Shown: positions 7,831 to 17,027, counted from the stretch's first letter. The stretch is 64,000 bases of DNA from Plantibacter flavus (GCF_002024505.1 NZ_CP019402.1:1984001-2048000); one strand, 5' to 3'. The notes: generated by a model from the letters alone, not told the origin. Numbers and translations: made by a program.

Positions 7831-9036
7831 TCAGCGTACTGGTCGGGCGAGGTCGATCCGCAGTGCGTTGCGACGCACGTCGTCGATCGCGGTCGCAACC
7901 GCGCCCTGCGCCACCATGTCGGCGCCGAGTTCCGACGCGACGAGCTGGGGTGGTTCGGCGCTCATGTAGCCGGGGATACGCTCCGACGCGACCGCGAGCA
8001 GCTGTGACATCGACGGGGAGATCCCACCGGCGAACACGATGCGCTCCACGTCGAGCAACCCGCCCAGGATGGCGCTCATCCGCGCGATGCGATCACCCAT
8101 CCGGCGCACCAGGTCGAGCGCGACCGTATCGCCCTGGTCCGCCGCAGCGAGGACCGACTGCGCATCCACCTGCGCGACCGGTATGCGGCTGAGTTGGCTG
8201 CTCTCCGGAAGCCCGCCGCTCTCGCGGTACTCGCGACCCCAATCGCGCAGGATCGCGGCGATGCCTCGCGATGAACCGACGCCGTCGACGAGATCTAGGA
8301 GGTGCAGCTCGCCCGCCCGGCCGCGACCGCGGACGAGGCGACCGTCGACGACGTATCCGGCGCCGAGCCGCTCGCCCGTGACCACCGTGATGTAGGAGTC
8401 GACGCCGACGCCGGCACCGATCGCGCCCTCGGCGACGGCGGCGAGGTTCGCGTCGTTGTCGGTGACGACCGCGCAGCCGCGGTCGCGGATGCGCTCACCG
8501 AGCCGAGGGTTCATCCGATCCCAGAAGACGTTGCCCTCGGGGGACCGCCCGAGCGCGTCGATGGGGGCCGGGACGCCGAGCACGATGCAGAGCAGCGGCT
8601 TCGTGCCGAACTGCCGCACGGCCTCGTCGATCGCCGCGTCGACGGCGTCGACCCGTGCCTCAGCGGTGGCCGCCGGATCGACGGTGTGATGCGACCTCGC
8701 GAGTTCCCGACCGCGCAGGTCTGCGGCGATGGCGGTGATGGAGTGGGCTCCGGCGTCGACACCGACGACGATCCCGGCATCGATGCGCAGCTCGTAGCGA
8801 CGGGCGGGGCGACCCTTCCGATAGGCGGCACCGGCCTGACGCGCGTCATCGAGCTCCGTCAGCCAACCCAGTCCGATGAGTTCGTCGGAGAGCGTGATCG
8901 CCGTCGATCGTGACAAGCCGGTGGCGGTGATGATGTCCGCCGCCGTGAACGCGGACGACGCCCAGGCGTGATCGAGGACGGCGGTGATGCTGGAGGAGCG
9001 CGGCTCCACTGCCCGCTCCGTCGTCGTCGCTTCCAT
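7831..9036 (-). CDS. ROK-family transcriptional repressor
   Basis: A 401-residue protein from the ATG at 9036 (MEATTTERAVEP). The frame is open further upstream, but that part is low-complexity and unlikely to be translated. Residues 15-65 form a MarR-like winged helix (ADIITATGLSRSTAITLSDELIGLGWL). The rest is an ROK sugar-kinase fold (GVDAGAHSITAIAADLRG, VLGVPAPID, VTDNDANLAAVAEGAIG). The Cys-rich zinc loop of many ROK kinases and NagC-type repressors is absent (GRGRAGELHLLDLV instead). It is divergent from the CUT1 importer and GH13 alpha-glucosidase and probably represses them until an alpha-glucoside or its derivative binds. Confidence 0.9.
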   Translation of the reverse strand: MEATTTERAVEPRSSSITAVLDHAWASSAFTAADIITATGLSRSTAITLSDELIGLGWLTELDDARQAGAAYRKGRPARRYELRIDAGIVVGVDAGAHSITAIAADLRGRELARSHHTVDPAATAEARVDAVDAAIDEAVRQFGTKPLLCIVLGVPAPIDALGRSPEGNVFWDRMNPRLGERIRDRGCAVVTDNDANLAAVAEGAIGAGVGVDSYITVVTGERLGAGYVVDGRLVRGRGRAGELHLLDLVDGVGSSRGIAAILRDWGREYRESGGLPESSQLSRIPVAQVDAQSVLAAADQGDTVALDLVRRMGDRIARMSAILGGLLDVERIVFAGGISPSMSQLLAVASERIPGYMSAEPPQLVASELGADMVAQGAVATAIDDVRRNALRIDLARPVR

Positions 9037-9198
9037 GACCGACAACGATATCCACGATCCCGAGGTCGTGCGCGGATGCCGAGCCGGGGGAGAGCGGCAC
9101 GGCGCGCAGAACCGTGAACGATCACGGGTTCCGACCAATGGCTGTCGTGATGGAACCGGTGCTTGACCAGACGTCGAACGGATGGCAGAGTTTCCGTC

Positions 9199-9227
9199 AT
9201 CAGTTGATTTACTCTCTGTATTTAGTC
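9199..9227. promoter_or_regulatory. AT-rich candidate operator between ROK repressor and sugar importer
   Basis: Within the 226-base divergent intergenic region (9037-9262), 9199-9227 is conspicuously AT-rich against high-GC surroundings and contains two ATTTA copies (9207-9211 and 9220-9224), about 35-60 bases before the importer start. ROK repressors usually bind AT-rich sites near this position. I could not pick a convincing -35/-10 pair, so this is a candidate regulatory site only. Confidence 0.3.
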
Positions 9228-9262
9228 AGCGGATCCATCGAGGGCTCCGCGGAAGGACAATG

Positions 9263-10561
9263 ATGTCGAACCCACTGAAACGCGCGATACGCGCCACGGC
9301 CGGAGTGGCGGGTGTGGCACTCCTGGCCAGCGTCCTCGTCGGTTGCTCGAGTGATGGCCGGGAGACCATCCACTTCACGTTCAGCAAGCGTGAGGCGTTC
9401 ACCTTCATGAATCAGGCCGTCGCGGACTACAACGCCTCGCAGCAGCAGTACGAGGTCGTCATGGACACCTCGGGGCCCGATCCGCTCGCGGCGAGCTTCG
9501 TCCGTGGCAACCCGCCGGACCTCATGCTCTCGAACTACAACCACGAGGTGTCGCGTTTCGTCGAACGGTGCGCGCTCTCCGACCTGTCCGACACCACGGC
9601 GGCGGCGTCCATCCGCGACGACCTCCAGCCGTTGCTCGACCAGTACGGCGTCTGCGAGGGACGCACGAGCGCGTTGCCCTACTCGGTGATGGCCGCCTCC
9701 GTCATCTACAACAAGACGATCTTCGCCGAGTACGGCCTCGAGGTGCCGACGACGTGGAGTGAACTGATCGCCGTCTCCGACACGCTGAAGGCGGCCGGCG
9801 TGGCGCCGTTCTACGCGACGTTCGCCGATGCCTGGACCGCCAACCAGGGCTGGTTCGACTACTCGGTCGGCGGCGCCGTCGACATCCCGGACTTCTACGA
9901 CCGGCTCGCGGAGGAAGGCACCGAGGTCGGACCGGATGCTCCGGTCTCCTTCGAGAAGGACTTCCTGGAGCCCGTCGAGAAGATGCAGTTGCTGGCCAAG
10001 GAGTACACGCAGGCCGATGCGCCGAGTCGCACCTACGACGCCGGTAACGTCGCCTTCGCCGAGGGCAAGGGCGCCATGTACCTGCAGGGCCCGTGGGCGT
10101 TCAGCCAGATCGCACTCACCGCACCGGACCTCGACCTCGGGACCTTCCCGCTGCCGATGACCGAAGACCCGAAGGACCTCAAGGTCCGGGTGAACCTCGA
10201 CCTCGTCACCATCATCCCCGAGGAGGCGAAGAACCCCGAGGGTGCCCGCGACTTCCTCGAGTACCTCTTCCAGCCGGAGGTCATCCAGGCCTACAACGAA
10301 TCGCAGCTCGGGTTCGTCCCGACGGACGACGGCAAGGCTCCCGACGACCCGCGAGTCGCAGGCATGATCCCGTACTACGACGCCGGTGCGTTCTACCAGG
10401 GCCCGGGCGTGCTCAACCCCCGCGCCATCCCGACCGAGAACTACGCGCAGTCGCTGGTTCTCGGCACCGACGCGGCGTCGATGCTCCGCACCATGGACGC
10501 GGACTGGGCGCGACTCGCGTTCCGACAGCCGCCCGTCGCGAGCAAGGAGGGTTCCGAATGA
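9263..10561 (+). CDS. Sugar ABC importer, substrate-binding lipoprotein (CUT1 type)
   Basis: A 432-residue secreted lipoprotein. Two ATGs sit in tandem; the second (9263) is chosen because GGAAGG lies six bases upstream of it. The N-terminus MSNPLKRAIRATAGVAGVALLASVLVGC is a lipoprotein signal peptide with lipobox LVGC, so the mature protein is anchored outside the membrane. The remainder is a two-lobed extracellular solute-binding protein of the carbohydrate-uptake-1 type (GNPPDLMLSNYNHEVSRF, GKGAMYLQGPWAFSQIA). Two permeases and a GH13 alpha-glucosidase follow with overlapping or close starts, pointing to alpha-linked gluco-oligosaccharides such as maltose, trehalose or sucrose. No ATPase gene is linked. 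Confidence 0.92.
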   Translation: MSNPLKRAIRATAGVAGVALLASVLVGCSSDGRETIHFTFSKREAFTFMNQAVADYNASQQQYEVVMDTSGPDPLAASFVRGNPPDLMLSNYNHEVSRFVERCALSDLSDTTAAASIRDDLQPLLDQYGVCEGRTSALPYSVMAASVIYNKTIFAEYGLEVPTTWSELIAVSDTLKAAGVAPFYATFADAWTANQGWFDYSVGGAVDIPDFYDRLAEEGTEVGPDAPVSFEKDFLEPVEKMQLLAKEYTQADAPSRTYDAGNVAFAEGKGAMYLQGPWAFSQIALTAPDLDLGTFPLPMTEDPKDLKVRVNLDLVTIIPEEAKNPEGARDFLEYLFQPEVIQAYNESQLGFVPTDDGKAPDDPRVAGMIPYYDAGAFYQGPGVLNPRAIPTENYAQSLVLGTDAASMLRTMDADWARLAFRQPPVASKEGSE

Positions 10562-11469
10562 GCGCCACCACATCGATCGTGACCGGGGGCAACCCGAAGG
10601 TCCGACGCAGCACCAAACGGGTCGAACCGATCTACTACTTCTTCCTGTTCCCAGCCGTCATCCTGTTCACGCTCGCGATCACGCTCCCCGGCGTCGTCGG
10701 CATCTTCTTCAGCTTCACCGACTCCATCGGGATCGGCGACTGGGAGTTCATCGGCTTCACGAACTACATCGCCGCGTTCAGCGATCCGGCCATCCTCACG
10801 AGCTTCCTCTTCACCTTCGGGTTCTCGCTCGTGACGGTCATCGCGGTGAACGTCATCGCGTTCCTGCTCGCGGTCGGCCTGACCGCGAAGATCCGCTTCA
10901 AGATGGGACTTCGCGGGATCTTCGTCATCCCGATGGTCATCTCGGGCATCATCATCGCCTACGTGTTCCAGTTCCTCTTCATGAACTCGGTGCCGGCCGC
11001 CGGCTCGGCGCTCGGGATCCCGTTCCTCGAGACGAGCATCCTCTCCAACCCCGACCTCGCTTGGCTCGGCATCGTGATCGTGACCGCCTGGCAGTCGATC
11101 CCCGGCACGCTGCTCATCTACATCGCGGGTCTCCTCGCGGTCCCCGGTGACGTCTACGAGGCGGCGTCGCTCGACGGCGCGAACAAGCGCCAGCAGCTGC
11201 TGCGGATCACCCTGCCGCTGGTGATGGGATACGTCGTGATCAACGTGATCCTCGGCTTCAAGAACTACCTGAACGCCTACGACATCATCGTCGGCCTGAC
11301 CAACGGTGGCCCGGGCACCTCCACACGGAGCATCTCGATGACGATCATCCGCGGGTTCCAGACGGGTGACTACGCCTACCAGATGGCCACGGCCACCCTG
11401 TTCTTCATCATCACGATCATCATCGCCCTCGTGCAACTCTCGGCGACGCGCGGAAGGAACGCACTCTGA
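10558..11469 (+). CDS. Sugar ABC importer, permease subunit 1 (MalF-like)
   Basis: A 303-residue inner-membrane protein whose ATG overlaps the stop of the binding-protein gene (ATGA). Six hydrophobic segments begin near residue 25 (YYFFLFPAVILFTLAI). The cytoplasmic EAA loop reads VYEAASLDGANKRQQLLRIT near residue 200 and would dock an ABC ATPase. It pairs with the next gene to form the heterodimeric transmembrane channel of a CUT1 importer. The start VSATTSIVTGGNPKVRRSTKR is a short cytosolic lead. Confidence 0.93.
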   Translation: MSATTSIVTGGNPKVRRSTKRVEPIYYFFLFPAVILFTLAITLPGVVGIFFSFTDSIGIGDWEFIGFTNYIAAFSDPAILTSFLFTFGFSLVTVIAVNVIAFLLAVGLTAKIRFKMGLRGIFVIPMVISGIIIAYVFQFLFMNSVPAAGSALGIPFLETSILSNPDLAWLGIVIVTAWQSIPGTLLIYIAGLLAVPGDVYEAASLDGANKRQQLLRITLPLVMGYVVINVILGFKNYLNAYDIIVGLTNGGPGTSTRSISMTIIRGFQTGDYAYQMATATLFFIITIIIALVQLSATRGRNAL

Positions 11470-12362
11470 TGGCCACGCCAACCGTGCTCAGCACCCAGTC
11501 CATCACCACGGCGAACGCCACCCCGAAGCAGCGGACCAGGGGAGAGCGGGTGAGCTGGTCGACGACGATCATCCTGCTGCTCTGCGCCGTGACCGTCCTG
11601 CTGCCGCTCTACGTGACGATCTCGATGGCGTTCAAGACCGACACCCAGTCGGTCGACGGCAACGCCTTCTCGCTCCCGGCACCGTTCAGCATCGACGGCT
11701 TCGTCCAGGCGTGGACGCTCACGAAGTTCCCGGTCGGCTTCGCGATGTCGCTCCTCGTCACCGCAGGGACCGTGGTCGCGACGATCATCCTGGCCTCCTT
11801 CGCCGCGTACGCCATCGTGCGCAACTGGGATCGCCGACTGTTCCGCTTCTCGTTCTTCTACCTGCTCGCCGCGATGTTCATCCCGTTCCCGGTCGTCGCC
11901 CTGCCGCAGATCCAGCTGACCGGTCGTGTCGGACTCGACAACCCGTTCGGGGTGATCATCCTCGCCACGATGTTCCAGCTGAGTTTCAGCGTGCTGCTGT
12001 TCACGGCGTTCCTGCGGTCGATCCCGATCGAACTCGAGGAGAGTGCGCGCATCGACGGTGCGAGCACCTGGCAGACGTTCTGGAAGCTGATCTTCCCGCT
12101 CCTGGCTCCCATGAGCGCCACGGTCGGCATCTTCGCGTTCCTCTACGCCTGGAACGATTTCATGATGCCGTCGCTCATCATCTCGGACGCGGGGCTCCAG
12201 ACCCTCCCGGTGCGGCAGAACCTCTTCCAGACCCAGTTCAGCAGCAACTACAACGTCGCCTTCGCCTCGTACCTGATGGCGATGGCCCCCGCGATCATCG
12301 CCTACCTGTTCGCGCAGCGTTGGGTGATGTCGGGCGTCACCCAGGGTGCCGTCAAGGGGTGA
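11469..12362 (+). CDS. Sugar ABC importer, permease subunit 2 (MalG-like)
   Basis: A 297-residue membrane protein with its ATG sharing one base with the previous stop. Six predicted segments start near residue 35 (TTIILLLCAVTVLLPLYVTI), and LKTDTQSVDGN-like periplasmic sequence follows the first, as in MalG. The EAA loop is LEESARIDGASTWQTFWKL near residue 195. It is the partner of the preceding permease. The ATPase is probably supplied by a shared MsiK-type protein encoded elsewhere, as is usual in actinobacteria. Confidence 0.93.
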   Translation: MATPTVLSTQSITTANATPKQRTRGERVSWSTTIILLLCAVTVLLPLYVTISMAFKTDTQSVDGNAFSLPAPFSIDGFVQAWTLTKFPVGFAMSLLVTAGTVVATIILASFAAYAIVRNWDRRLFRFSFFYLLAAMFIPFPVVALPQIQLTGRVGLDNPFGVIILATMFQLSFSVLLFTAFLRSIPIELEESARIDGASTWQTFWKLIFPLLAPMSATVGIFAFLYAWNDFMMPSLIISDAGLQTLPVRQNLFQTQFSSNYNVAFASYLMAMAPAIIAYLFAQRWVMSGVTQGAVKG

Positions 12363-12427
12363 CCCGTCCGACCGACCGACCGACACCGGACCCATCCACC
12401 ACGAGAAAGCCCGAGGACCACGCCGTC

Positions 12428-14134
12428 ATGACCGACGCACTACTCGTCGACACCGACACCGACACCGAGTCCGCCGACGCCCGGCGGACGGCCGACGCCA
12501 CCTGGTGGCGTCAGGCCGCCGTGTACCAGATCTACCCGCGGAGCTTCGCCGACGCGGACGGGGACGGTCTCGGCGACCTGCCGGGCATCCGCTCCCGGGT
12601 CGACTACCTCACCGAGCTCGGGATCGACGCGATCTGGCTCAGTCCGTTCTATCCCTCGGCGCTGGCCGACGGCGGGTACGACGTCGCGGACTACCGCGAC
12701 GTCGACCCCCGGCTCGGCACACTGGAGGACTTCGACGAACTGATCGTCGCACTGCACGAGCGCGGTATCCGGGTCATCGTCGACATCGTGCCGAACCACA
12801 CCTCGGATCTGCACGGGTGGTTCCAGGAGGCGCTCGCCGCCGGTCGCGGGTCGGTGGCTCGCGACCGGTACGTCTTCCGCGAGGGCAAGGGCGCATCAGG
12901 CGAGGAACCGCCCACCGACTGGGAGTCGGTCTTCGGCGGCCCCGCCTGGGAGCGGGTCGAGGACGGCCAGTGGTACTTCCACAACTTCGCCACCGAGCAG
13001 CCGGACCTCAACTGGGACCACCCCGAGGTCCGCGCCGACTTCCTGAAGACCCTGCGATTCTGGTCGGATCGCGGCGTGGACGGTTTCCGGATCGACGTCG
13101 CGCACATGCTCACGAAGGATCTCTCCGAGCCGCTGCCGAGTCGCGCTGAACTGGATCTCATGCCACAGGACGGCAACCATCCGCTGCTCGACCGCGACGA
13201 CGTGCACGAGGTGTACGCCGAGTGGCGGCGGGTGTTCGAGGAGTACGACCCGCCGCGCACCGCCGTCGCCGAAGCGTGGGTGGGTTCGCCCGAGCGTCGG
13301 GCGAAGTACGCATCGGCGGAGGGACTCGGCCAGGCCTTCAACTTCGACCTGCTCGAGGCGGACTTCGACGCCGCCGAGTTCCGCACGGTCATCACCGACA
13401 ACCTGGCACAGGCGGCGGAGACGGGGTCGTCGACGACGTGGGTGCTGTCCAACCACGATGTGACCCGTCACGCCACGCGGTACGGACTCCCGCCCCTGGC
13501 CGGGCGGCCGGTGAAGCAGGGCACCGAGTGGGTCGCGGCGGGTGGTCCCGAGTCCGACATCGATCGCGACCAGGGCCTCAGACGCGCCAGAGCGGCGACG
13601 CTCCTGCTCCTCGGGCTTCCTGGGAGCACCTACCTCTACCAGGGCGAGGAGCTCGGTCTGCAGGAGGTCGCCGCGATCACCGCGGAGCAGCGCCAGGACC
13701 CCGCGTTCTTCCGCGGCGGCGAGTACGACGGGCTGGGTCGCGACGGCTGCCGCGTACCGCTGCCCTGGTCGGCGCAGGGTCCGTCGTTCGGATTCGGAGG
13801 TGCGGTCGCGCACCTGCCGCAACCGACCTGGTTCGCCGAGTACGCGGTCGATGTCGAGGCTGCGGATCCGAACTCGACGCTCTCGCTCTACCGTGAGGCA
13901 CTCCGGCTGCGACGACTGCTGCAGACCGAGGAGCGCCTCGAGTGGATCGAGACGGGGCGGCCGGACGTCGTCCGATTCGTGCGGCCGAACGGTTGGCAGG
14001 TCCTGACGAACTTCGGGACCGAGCCGTTCCCGCTCGAGGCGGAGCACGACGCCGTCGTGCTGGGCTCCCTCCAAGCCGGTGCGGTCCCGGGGGAGTCCAC
14101 CGTGTGGACCATGCCCGGCGTCCTGTCGGAGTGA
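12428..14134 (+). CDS. GH13 alpha-glucosidase (oligo-1,6-glucosidase / trehalulase-like clade)
   Basis: A 568-residue cytoplasmic GH13 enzyme; the ATG at 12428 follows GAGGA by seven bases. WWRQAAVYQIYPRSFAD near residue 27 is the barrel entry. Catalytic residues are intact: nucleophile D223 (GFRIDVAHM), acid/base E282 (AVAEAWVG), and transition-state stabiliser D344 (SNHDVTRH). VDIVPNHTSDLHGWF near 120 is conserved region I. No signal peptide is present, so it acts on imported sugar. It is the last gene of the importer operon and probably hydrolyses alpha-1,4, alpha-1,6 or sucrose-type linkages; sequence alone does not settle specificity. The next gene is convergent after five bases. Confidence 0.92.
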   Translation: MTDALLVDTDTDTESADARRTADATWWRQAAVYQIYPRSFADADGDGLGDLPGIRSRVDYLTELGIDAIWLSPFYPSALADGGYDVADYRDVDPRLGTLEDFDELIVALHERGIRVIVDIVPNHTSDLHGWFQEALAAGRGSVARDRYVFREGKGASGEEPPTDWESVFGGPAWERVEDGQWYFHNFATEQPDLNWDHPEVRADFLKTLRFWSDRGVDGFRIDVAHMLTKDLSEPLPSRAELDLMPQDGNHPLLDRDDVHEVYAEWRRVFEEYDPPRTAVAEAWVGSPERRAKYASAEGLGQAFNFDLLEADFDAAEFRTVITDNLAQAAETGSSTTWVLSNHDVTRHATRYGLPPLAGRPVKQGTEWVAAGGPESDIDRDQGLRRARAATLLLLGLPGSTYLYQGEELGLQEVAAITAEQRQDPAFFRGGEYDGLGRDGCRVPLPWSAQGPSFGFGGAVAHLPQPTWFAEYAVDVEAADPNSTLSLYREALRLRRLLQTEERLEWIETGRPDVVRFVRPNGWQVLTNFGTEPFPLEAEHDAVVLGSLQAGAVPGESTVWTMPGVLSE

Positions 14135-14139
14135 CGCGC

Positions 14140-14934
14140 TCAGTCGACGCGTCGGACCGTCACCCCGAGCGATTGGATGCCCGATGCGACGTTCGGGCTG
14201 AGACCCGAGTCGGTGACGATGAGGTCGAACCGGGAGAGGTCGACGACCTTGTACTTGGCGAAGGAACCGTACTTGGAACTCCCGGCGACGAGGACGTTCT
14301 CGGACGAGACCGACATGGCCGCGTGCTTCACCTCGACCTTGGACTCCGCGGGAGTGGTCAGCCCGCGCTTCAGGTCCCACGAGCTCGTGGAGACGAAGGC
14401 TACATCCACGGCGAGCTGACGGATCATCTCCGCGGCGAGTCGCCCGACGGTGGACTGGTTCGCGAGATCGACGCGACCCCCGACGCTGATGAGTTCGATG
14501 GACGGGTGGTCGATGAGCTCGCGCACGATCGCGAAGTCGTTGGTCACGACGGTCAGATCCCGGCGTACGGCGAGATGCGGCACCATCGCGAGCATCGTCG
14601 TGCCGGCGTCGAGGTAGATCGTCGACCCGTCGGTCACGAGTTCCGCGGCCGCCGCGGCCATCGCGCTCTTCTCGCCGGCGTCGACCAGCGCCTTCTCCGC
14701 GTGGCTCGGCTCGGCGAGGAGACGACTGGCGATCTTCGCGCCACCCGGGACGGATAGCGCGCGGCCCTCCTCCTCGAGCGCCGCGACGTCGCGCCGGATC
14801 GTCATGTGGCTGACCTCCAGCAGGCTCGCCAGCTGGGGGAAGCTCAGGACCTGCTCGCGTCGCAGGTGTTTGACGATGAGCTCGCGTCGCTGCTCGGGGA
14901 TGAGATGGGCGAGATCTCCGGTGTCGGTGGTCAT
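14140..14934 (-). CDS. DeoR/GlpR-family repressor, probably of the tetronate genes
   Basis: A 264-residue regulator from the ATG at 14934, preceded by GAGGAG. A GTG at 14967, one base after the upstream stop, would add 11 residues. Residues 10-65 (IPEQRRELIVKHLRREQVLSFPQLASLLEVS) are the DeoR helix-turn-helix. The C-terminal half is the ISOCOT sugar-phosphate sensor domain (TIYLDAGTTMLAMVPHL, VVTNDFAIVRELI, LVAGSSKYG). It is the last gene of a minus-strand operon with otnC and otnK. It most likely senses a phosphorylated intermediate and controls this operon and perhaps the divergent genes at 17082 onward. Confidence 0.88.
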   Translation of the reverse strand: MTTDTGDLAHLIPEQRRELIVKHLRREQVLSFPQLASLLEVSHMTIRRDVAALEEEGRALSVPGGAKIASRLLAEPSHAEKALVDAGEKSAMAAAAAELVTDGSTIYLDAGTTMLAMVPHLAVRRDLTVVTNDFAIVRELIDHPSIELISVGGRVDLANQSTVGRLAAEMIRQLAVDVAFVSTSSWDLKRGLTTPAESKVEVKHAAMSVSSENVLVAGSSKYGSFAKYKVVDLSRFDLIVTDSGLSPNVASGIQSLGVTVRRVD

Positions 14935-14968
14935 CGTCTCCTCGTCATCCGTCGGCGTGCGGTCCACG

Positions 14969-15655
14969 TTATCGGCTGTCGGGCGTCCACGACGATCCGA
15001 AGCGTGCGGTGAGGTCCGCGATCTCCGCCTCGTCGAGCAGGCGACGTCGCTGACCGGCGGTCATGAGGGTGATACGTGACGCCTCCTCGACCTCGATCGC
15101 CGCGTCGATGGCGGTGGCGAGGTCGCGTCCGCTCGTGAGCTGCCCGTGGTTCTGCAGCAGCGCAGCGTGGAACGGGAACGTGAGGGCGGTCAGGAGATCG
15201 GCGAGTTCCGGCGAACCCGGCGCGCGGTAGGGGACGAGCGGGGTCTGGCCGGCGCGCATGACGAAATAGGGAGTGAGCGGCGGGAGCGCGCTGTGCGGAG
15301 CCCACGGCTCGAGGCAGGAGGCGGCGACGGCCTGCGGCGAGTGGACGTGCACGATGGCGCGATGCTCCGGGTTCTTGCGATAGAGCGCGAGGTGCAGCGA
15401 CGCCTCCTTGGAGGGCTTGTCGCCGCCGACCCATTCGCCGTCGGCGTCGAGCACCGCGAGCCGGTCCGGGTCCAGTGCGCCGAGAACGGCACCACCGGGC
15501 GTGATGAGTATGGTGCCGTCGGTCGCGCGAGCGCTGAGGTTGCCGCTGCTGCCCGGGCTGAGCCCGGCGGCGACGACGGCGGCGCCCGCGGCGACGAGGT
15601 CGGACGCGAGCTGGGTCCTGGTGGTGGACACGGGATCGTGGAGGCCGAGGCTCAT
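14969..15655 (-). CDS. otnC: 3-oxo-tetronate 4-phosphate decarboxylase (class II aldolase/adducin family)
   Basis: A 228-residue class II aldolase-fold protein. LSPGSSGNLSAR near residue 33 is the phosphate-binding segment. The zinc ligands are the two histidines of VHVHSPQA near 105 and the histidine of LLQNHGQLTS near 165. Its start overlaps the stop of the adjacent DUF1537 kinase, the diagnostic OtnK-OtnC pair described for L-threonate and D-erythronate catabolism. In that pathway it decarboxylates 3-oxo-tetronate 4-phosphate to dihydroxyacetone phosphate and carbon dioxide. Other class II aldolases, such as fuculose-phosphate aldolase, share the fold, so the assignment leans on the neighbour. 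Confidence 0.82.
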   Translation of the reverse strand: MSLGLHDPVSTTRTQLASDLVAAGAAVVAAGLSPGSSGNLSARATDGTILITPGGAVLGALDPDRLAVLDADGEWVGGDKPSKEASLHLALYRKNPEHRAIVHVHSPQAVAASCLEPWAPHSALPPLTPYFVMRAGQTPLVPYRAPGSPELADLLTALTFPFHAALLQNHGQLTSGRDLATAIDAAIEVEEASRITLMTAGQRRRLLDEAEIADLTARFGSSWTPDSR

Positions 15656-16917
15656 GCGTGCAGTTCCTTCCAGGCGGCGGAGAAGAGGTCCTCGTCACCG
15701 AAGTTCCCCGATTTCAAGGCGACGTTGACGGCGATGCCGGTACCGGCCCGGTCGGTGACGCCCGACGCCCAACAGACCCCGGCAGCGATGCGCGGTCCGA
15801 TGACGAGTTCGTCGAGGCCGAGTGCCGACACCACGGCGCCGGAGGTCTCGCCACCGGCGACGACGAGCCGGGTGAAGCCCGCCTCCGCGCCCACGAGACG
15901 CACGGCGAGCGCGGACAGCAGCCGTTCGACCGCCGCGGCGGCCTCGGGGGAGGAGACCACGTCCGCGGGATCGGCCACCGCGTGGACGAGCACCGGGCCG
16001 TCCTCGGGCTGTTGCACCGCCCAGGCGGCGATCGCGTCGAGCTCGCCGTCGGGGTCGGTGGCGAGCGCTCCGACATCGACCTTCCGGTGCGGCATGCGCT
16101 CTGCGGCGTGCCTGACCTGGCCCTGGGTCGCGCTCGAGGCGCTCCCGGCGAGGATGAGCCGGCGGCCGGCGGTCACCGCCATCGGCGCGGCGGACCGCGG
16201 CGCCTGCGGTTCGAGCCCGAGAGCGAGACCGGACCCGCCGGAGATGAGTCGTGCGTCGGCGGTCGCTGCCGCGATGGTCGAGAGGTGGTGGTCGGACGTC
16301 GCGTCGACGACGAGGTAGTCGGCGTCGCTGGCCGCGATGGCCTCGAGCAGCGCTCCTGCGCCGGCGTCGACGGTCGCGGTGTGGATCTCGGCGATCGTCC
16401 GGGTGGTCTGCGGGCGCAGCAGCTCGGAGACCCGTGACCGTGTCATCGGGGTGAGGGGATGCGTGCGCATGGACGAGTCCTCGAGCCGGATGCCGTGCAC
16501 CTCCAGGATGCCGTCGCGGACGGTGCGCCCGTTGTCGGGGAAGGACGGGACGACGACGGTCCGGTCCATCTCCAGGGCTTCGGCGAGTGCATCCAGGATC
16601 GGTCCGATGTTGCCGGCGTCGGTGGAGTCGAACGTCGAGCAGTACTTGTCGTAGATGCGTTCCGCGCCGAGCGTGCGCAGCGCTCCGAGAGCCCGCAGTG
16701 AGGCGTCGACGGCCGCCGACACGGGGGCGGTCCGCGTCTTCAACGCCACGACGACCGCCTCGTACTCGCTCAGGCGTGCGCGCACGCTCGGATCCTGTTC
16801 AATGGTGTCGAGTCCGCGCTCGGTCACGACGACCACGTCGAAGCCGTGTCCGGCGAGGTTGGTCGCGAGGTCGGTCGCTCCCGTGAAATCGTCGGCTATA
16901 CCGCCCAGGTGGGTCAT
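15652..16917 (-). CDS. otnK: 3-oxo-tetronate kinase (four-carbon acid sugar kinase, DUF1537)
   Basis: A 421-residue DUF1537 kinase. GGIADDFTGATDLATNLAG near residue 5 is the family's acid-sugar-binding signature, YDKYCSTFDSTDAGN near 90 is a second conserved motif, and VAGGETSGAVVSALG near 345 belongs to the nucleotide-binding C-terminal domain. Family members phosphorylate oxidised four-carbon acids such as 3-oxo-tetronate, D-threonate or 3-oxo-isoapionate. With otnC directly downstream and OtnI- and LtnD-type genes 6-7 kb away, the L-threonate branch is the best fit. It is the first gene of the minus-strand otnK-otnC-deoR operon, divergent from the SAF-domain oxidoreductase. Confidence 0.87.
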   Translation of the reverse strand: MTHLGGIADDFTGATDLATNLAGHGFDVVVVTERGLDTIEQDPSVRARLSEYEAVVVALKTRTAPVSAAVDASLRALGALRTLGAERIYDKYCSTFDSTDAGNIGPILDALAEALEMDRTVVVPSFPDNGRTVRDGILEVHGIRLEDSSMRTHPLTPMTRSRVSELLRPQTTRTIAEIHTATVDAGAGALLEAIAASDADYLVVDATSDHHLSTIAAATADARLISGGSGLALGLEPQAPRSAAPMAVTAGRRLILAGSASSATQGQVRHAAERMPHRKVDVGALATDPDGELDAIAAWAVQQPEDGPVLVHAVADPADVVSSPEAAAAVERLLSALAVRLVGAEAGFTRLVVAGGETSGAVVSALGLDELVIGPRIAAGVCWASGVTDRAGTGIAVNVALKSGNFGDEDLFSAAWKELHA

Positions 16918-16968
16918 CCGGTGCCTCTCGTCCTCCGCGCGGTCGTGGGTTGGTCACGTCCCGCGTCG

Positions 16969-17027
16969 GTGTGAATATCTGTGTCGATAATTGACAATAG
17001 TATAAATTGGTCATAGTTTGTGTGAAT
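16969..17027. promoter_or_regulatory. Divergent promoter region of otnK and the SAF-domain oxidoreductase
   Basis: In the 164-base intergenic region an AT-rich core carries a near-consensus rightward promoter, TTGACA (16991-16996), a 17-base spacer and TAGTTT (17014-17019). Two exact GTGTGAAT copies (16969-16976 and 17020-17027) lie on either side, 51 bases apart. The first -35 box is part of a small inverted repeat, ATTG-A-CAAT (16990-16998). The paired copies could be sites for the DeoR regulator at 14140-14934; this is inference from position. Confidence 0.5.

Noticed and set aside
10441..11481. Minus-strand open frame opposite the first CUT1 permease
   Set aside because: Translation is almost all Glu, Asp, Arg and Val without motifs, a typical high-GC shadow.
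12368..12383. Four tandem CCGA units between permease and GH13 genes
   Set aside because: Short simple-sequence run in a GC-rich gap; no structure or conserved element suggested.
11366..12427. Upstream extension of the GH13 alpha-glucosidase frame
   Set aside because: It overlaps two well-supported permease genes in another frame; the ATG at 12428 has a ribosome binding site and starts the family fold.
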